Assembly (NCBI GenBank): GCA_002478045.1 | Contig: DLLT01000060.1 | Span: 1 to 7,253, forward strand | Direction: 5' to 3' | DNA: 7,253 bases | DNA from: Porphyromonadaceae bacterium UBA7555 | Lineage (GTDB): Bacteria; Bacteroidota; Bacteroidia; Bacteroidales; Muribaculaceae | Part shown: piece after piece, positions 5,953 to 7,253 of the stretch | How the letters are laid out: each line of letters starts with the position of its first letter | How positions within the stretch are numbered: the stretch's first letter is position 1 | Made by a program: the position numbers and the translations under genes | Notes under the pieces: generated by a model | Told to the model about the DNA's origin: nothing | What the model saw: the letters and a program-made list of their open reading frames with translations, nothing else | Databases searched by the model: none

Positions 5953-6996
5953 TTACTTCACTTCGATGCCAAGGGTGTTGTATTTGTGCCCGTCTTTCAG
6001 GATGACGATGCGGCCGTTTTCGATGACTTTGCGGACGCTTTCGGTCTTGTCTACGGTGATGTCCTCAACGCCTGCCGACCAGTTGACTTTGATCTTGGCG
6101 GTACGACCCCAGGTGTTGGTGGCGTTGACGTTGAGCTTGATGTTGCCGGCATCGTCATAGGCTACTTCGACTGTACCGGCGGTGCAGAGGAACAGGGGAA
6201 CGTTGATTTTGCCGTCTTCGGTCAATGTGCCGTAGAATGTGGGATATACGGAGGACTCGCTGATGCCACCGGCTTGAACTGTTCCGGCTTCACCGGAGTC
6301 GCTGATTGTGTATGTGCCAACGCCGTTGGTGTTGGAATTGGGCTTCAGAACCAGTGCGAAGTATTCATTGGCGCTATTGGTGGCCGAGACAACCAGATAG
6401 CCCTCTTGGGTTTCTACGGTAGTCTCTTCGGTGGAGAAAGATGCGTCGACGTCCTGTTCGGACATATCATACTCATCGCCTCTTACGACCGAAGTGTCGT
6501 GCTTACAAGCAAGTTTATAGGTCTTACCATCGCTGCATACCAGCGTGCCGGTGATCGTCAATATGGCTCCATCCAAGCTTACGGTAAAGGTGGTGCCTTC
6601 TTCGAAAGTTAGGAGGACTTTGGTGCCGCTGGAGTAGTCATACATATATGAGTAGTCGGTATCCATATTGGACAGGTCGAACGTGCCGGTGTTCTTTTCT
6701 TCGGATTCGGTGATATAGTCAAGGTAGACTATATAGGTGTTCGTGTCATCTATAGCGCCGTAGAACCAGTCGCCGGATTCGGCGTAGTATTTGAATGAAT
6801 AATCACCTGTGCATGTGAGGGTGACATCGGCTTCGCCGGCTTTGGCTACGGCGTTGGTGGAGGCCTTAACGGCTTCAACGGCTATCGGACTCTTGCCGAG
6901 GCTTTTGGTGTTGACACCGATTACGGGCGTCAGAACTGTCGCGCTTGCGCATACGGGAAGTGCGATTGCAAGTAAAAGAGTAGAAATTTTTTTCAT
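5953..6996 (-). CDS. Secreted hypothetical protein with two beta-rich repeats
   Basis: I do not recognise a named function. The 347-residue protein starts with a signal peptide (MKKISTLLLAIALPVCASA, cleavage near residue 19); LPVC is not a good lipobox, so it is probably not a lipoprotein. The mature part is rich in Thr, Ser, Tyr, Asp and Gly, as in beta-sandwich surface proteins. Two segments look related: about 59-166 and about 186-306. Each has an N/D-rich hairpin, a GTF/GTY-hydrophobic strand, and a final pair of strands (ILTITGTL...KTYKLAC and IKLNVNAT...RTAKIKVNW), suggesting an internal duplication. The C-terminal tail (321-347, with ENGRIVILKDG and KYNTLG) resembles tails of exported Bacteroidales proteins; a sorting role is inference. 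It is transcribed alone, opposite to the signalling operon, with its own promoter and terminator. Confidence 0.85.
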   Translation of the reverse strand: MKKISTLLLAIALPVCASATVLTPVIGVNTKSLGKSPIAVEAVKASTNAVAKAGEADVTLTCTGDYSFKYYAESGDWFYGAIDDTNTYIVYLDYITESEEKNTGTFDLSNMDTDYSYMYDYSSGTKVLLTFEEGTTFTVSLDGAILTITGTLVCSDGKTYKLACKHDTSVVRGDEYDMSEQDVDASFSTEETTVETQEGYLVVSATNSANEYFALVLKPNSNTNGVGTYTISDSGEAGTVQAGGISESSVYPTFYGTLTEDGKINVPLFLCTAGTVEVAYDDAGNIKLNVNATNTWGRTAKIKVNWSAGVEDITVDKTESVRKVIENGRIVILKDGHKYNTLGIEVK

Positions 6997-7038
6997 AAAG
7001 TTACCTATTGGAGTTAGTTTATGTTATTATGTCGCCTG

Positions 7039-7070
7039 CAAAGTTCAGACAAAATTCTGATGTATGCAAA
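7039..7070 (-). promoter_or_regulatory. Promoter of the secreted-protein gene
   Basis: On the minus strand, TTTG (7067-7070) is the -33 box and GAACTTTG (7039-7046) the -7 box, one mismatch from TAnnTTTG, with a 20-bp spacer. Immediately upstream is a run of eight A on the minus strand (7071-7078), which may act like an UP element. Transcription would start near 7033-7036, giving a leader of about 38 nt with AGGT (minus strand) close to the start codon. Confidence 0.65.
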
Positions 7071-7253
7071 TTTTTTTTATCGTTAAATGAAAAAAAATAT
7101 GATTGTGCTTGCAAAAGTTGGCTCTTGGGCGGTCAAAAGTGTGCATTTGTCTGTGCTTTGACTGCTAAATTCCGGTTGTCGGATGAGCATCGACACTATA
7201 TGGGCCATTAGTTGTCAGTAGTCACCGACGGATAATATAAGACGCATAAGTCC
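7071..7253. other. AT-rich intergenic end of window
   Basis: No convincing gene. A T8 run (7071-7078) and an A8 run just downstream could pair as a weak AT hairpin. Short open frames on both strands near the right edge stop within about 10-15 codons on the minus strand and show no recognisable motif. No tRNA or repeat was found. Sequence at the edge could belong to a gene outside the window, but nothing supports this. Confidence 0.4.

Noticed and set aside
5929..6612. Long plus-strand open frame (227 codons) antisense to the secreted protein
   Set aside because: It is the shadow of the minus-strand gene, which has a signal peptide, promoter and terminator. The plus reading has odd low-complexity composition and no start context.
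7008..7211. 67-codon plus-strand frame near the right edge
   Set aside because: It starts with TTG, runs through the minus-strand promoter and the homopolymer tracts, and has no recognisable motif.

Overview
The window looks like a chromosomal segment from a gut-type member of the order Bacteroidales. A Muribaculaceae-like genome is my best guess, but I cannot fix the family. Support comes from two promoters of the Bacteroidetes type (TTTG, about 20 bp, then TAnnTTTG), weak Shine-Dalgarno signals, the tail of a Bacteroidales-type IS4-family transposase, the remnant of a BspA-like leucine-rich-repeat surface protein, and a secreted protein whose C-terminal tail resembles those of Prevotella or Muribaculaceae exported proteins.

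Layout. Positions 1-239 hold the 3' end of an insertion sequence: the last 50 codons of its transposase and a probable terminal inverted repeat. A clear promoter follows at 259-290, with a leader of about 165 nt. The leader carries a dense cluster of inverted repeats, two of which are mutually exclusive.

Five genes then run on the plus strand with gaps of only 6-37 bp, probably as one operon. They are (1) an acidic, Ca-binding-like cytosolic protein of unknown function; (2) a zinc-ribbon plus FHA-domain protein; (3) a membrane-anchored serine/threonine protein kinase; (4) a two-transmembrane sensor histidine kinase; and (5) an exported S1/P1-type zinc nuclease with all nine metal ligands. A GC-rich hairpin lies 23 bp past the nuclease.

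Positions 5415-5952 contain no intact gene. They hold that hairpin, a degenerate hexanucleotide repeat, the decayed C-terminus of a BspA-like protein on the minus strand, and a good Rho-independent terminator for the last gene. That gene, 5953-6996 on the minus strand, is a stand-alone secreted protein of about 347 residues with its own promoter. In the remaining 180 bp to the right edge I see nothing convincing.

How the genes may work together (inference): the kinase would phosphorylate threonines on partner proteins, and the FHA protein would read phosphothreonine. The acidic first protein is the obvious candidate substrate or scaffold. No PP2C phosphatase and no response regulator are in the window, so both kinases lack their usual partner here. 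The most interesting unit is this three-gene module, acidic EF-hand-like protein, zinc-ribbon-FHA and transmembrane Ser/Thr kinase, co-transcribed with an orphan histidine kinase and a secreted nuclease.
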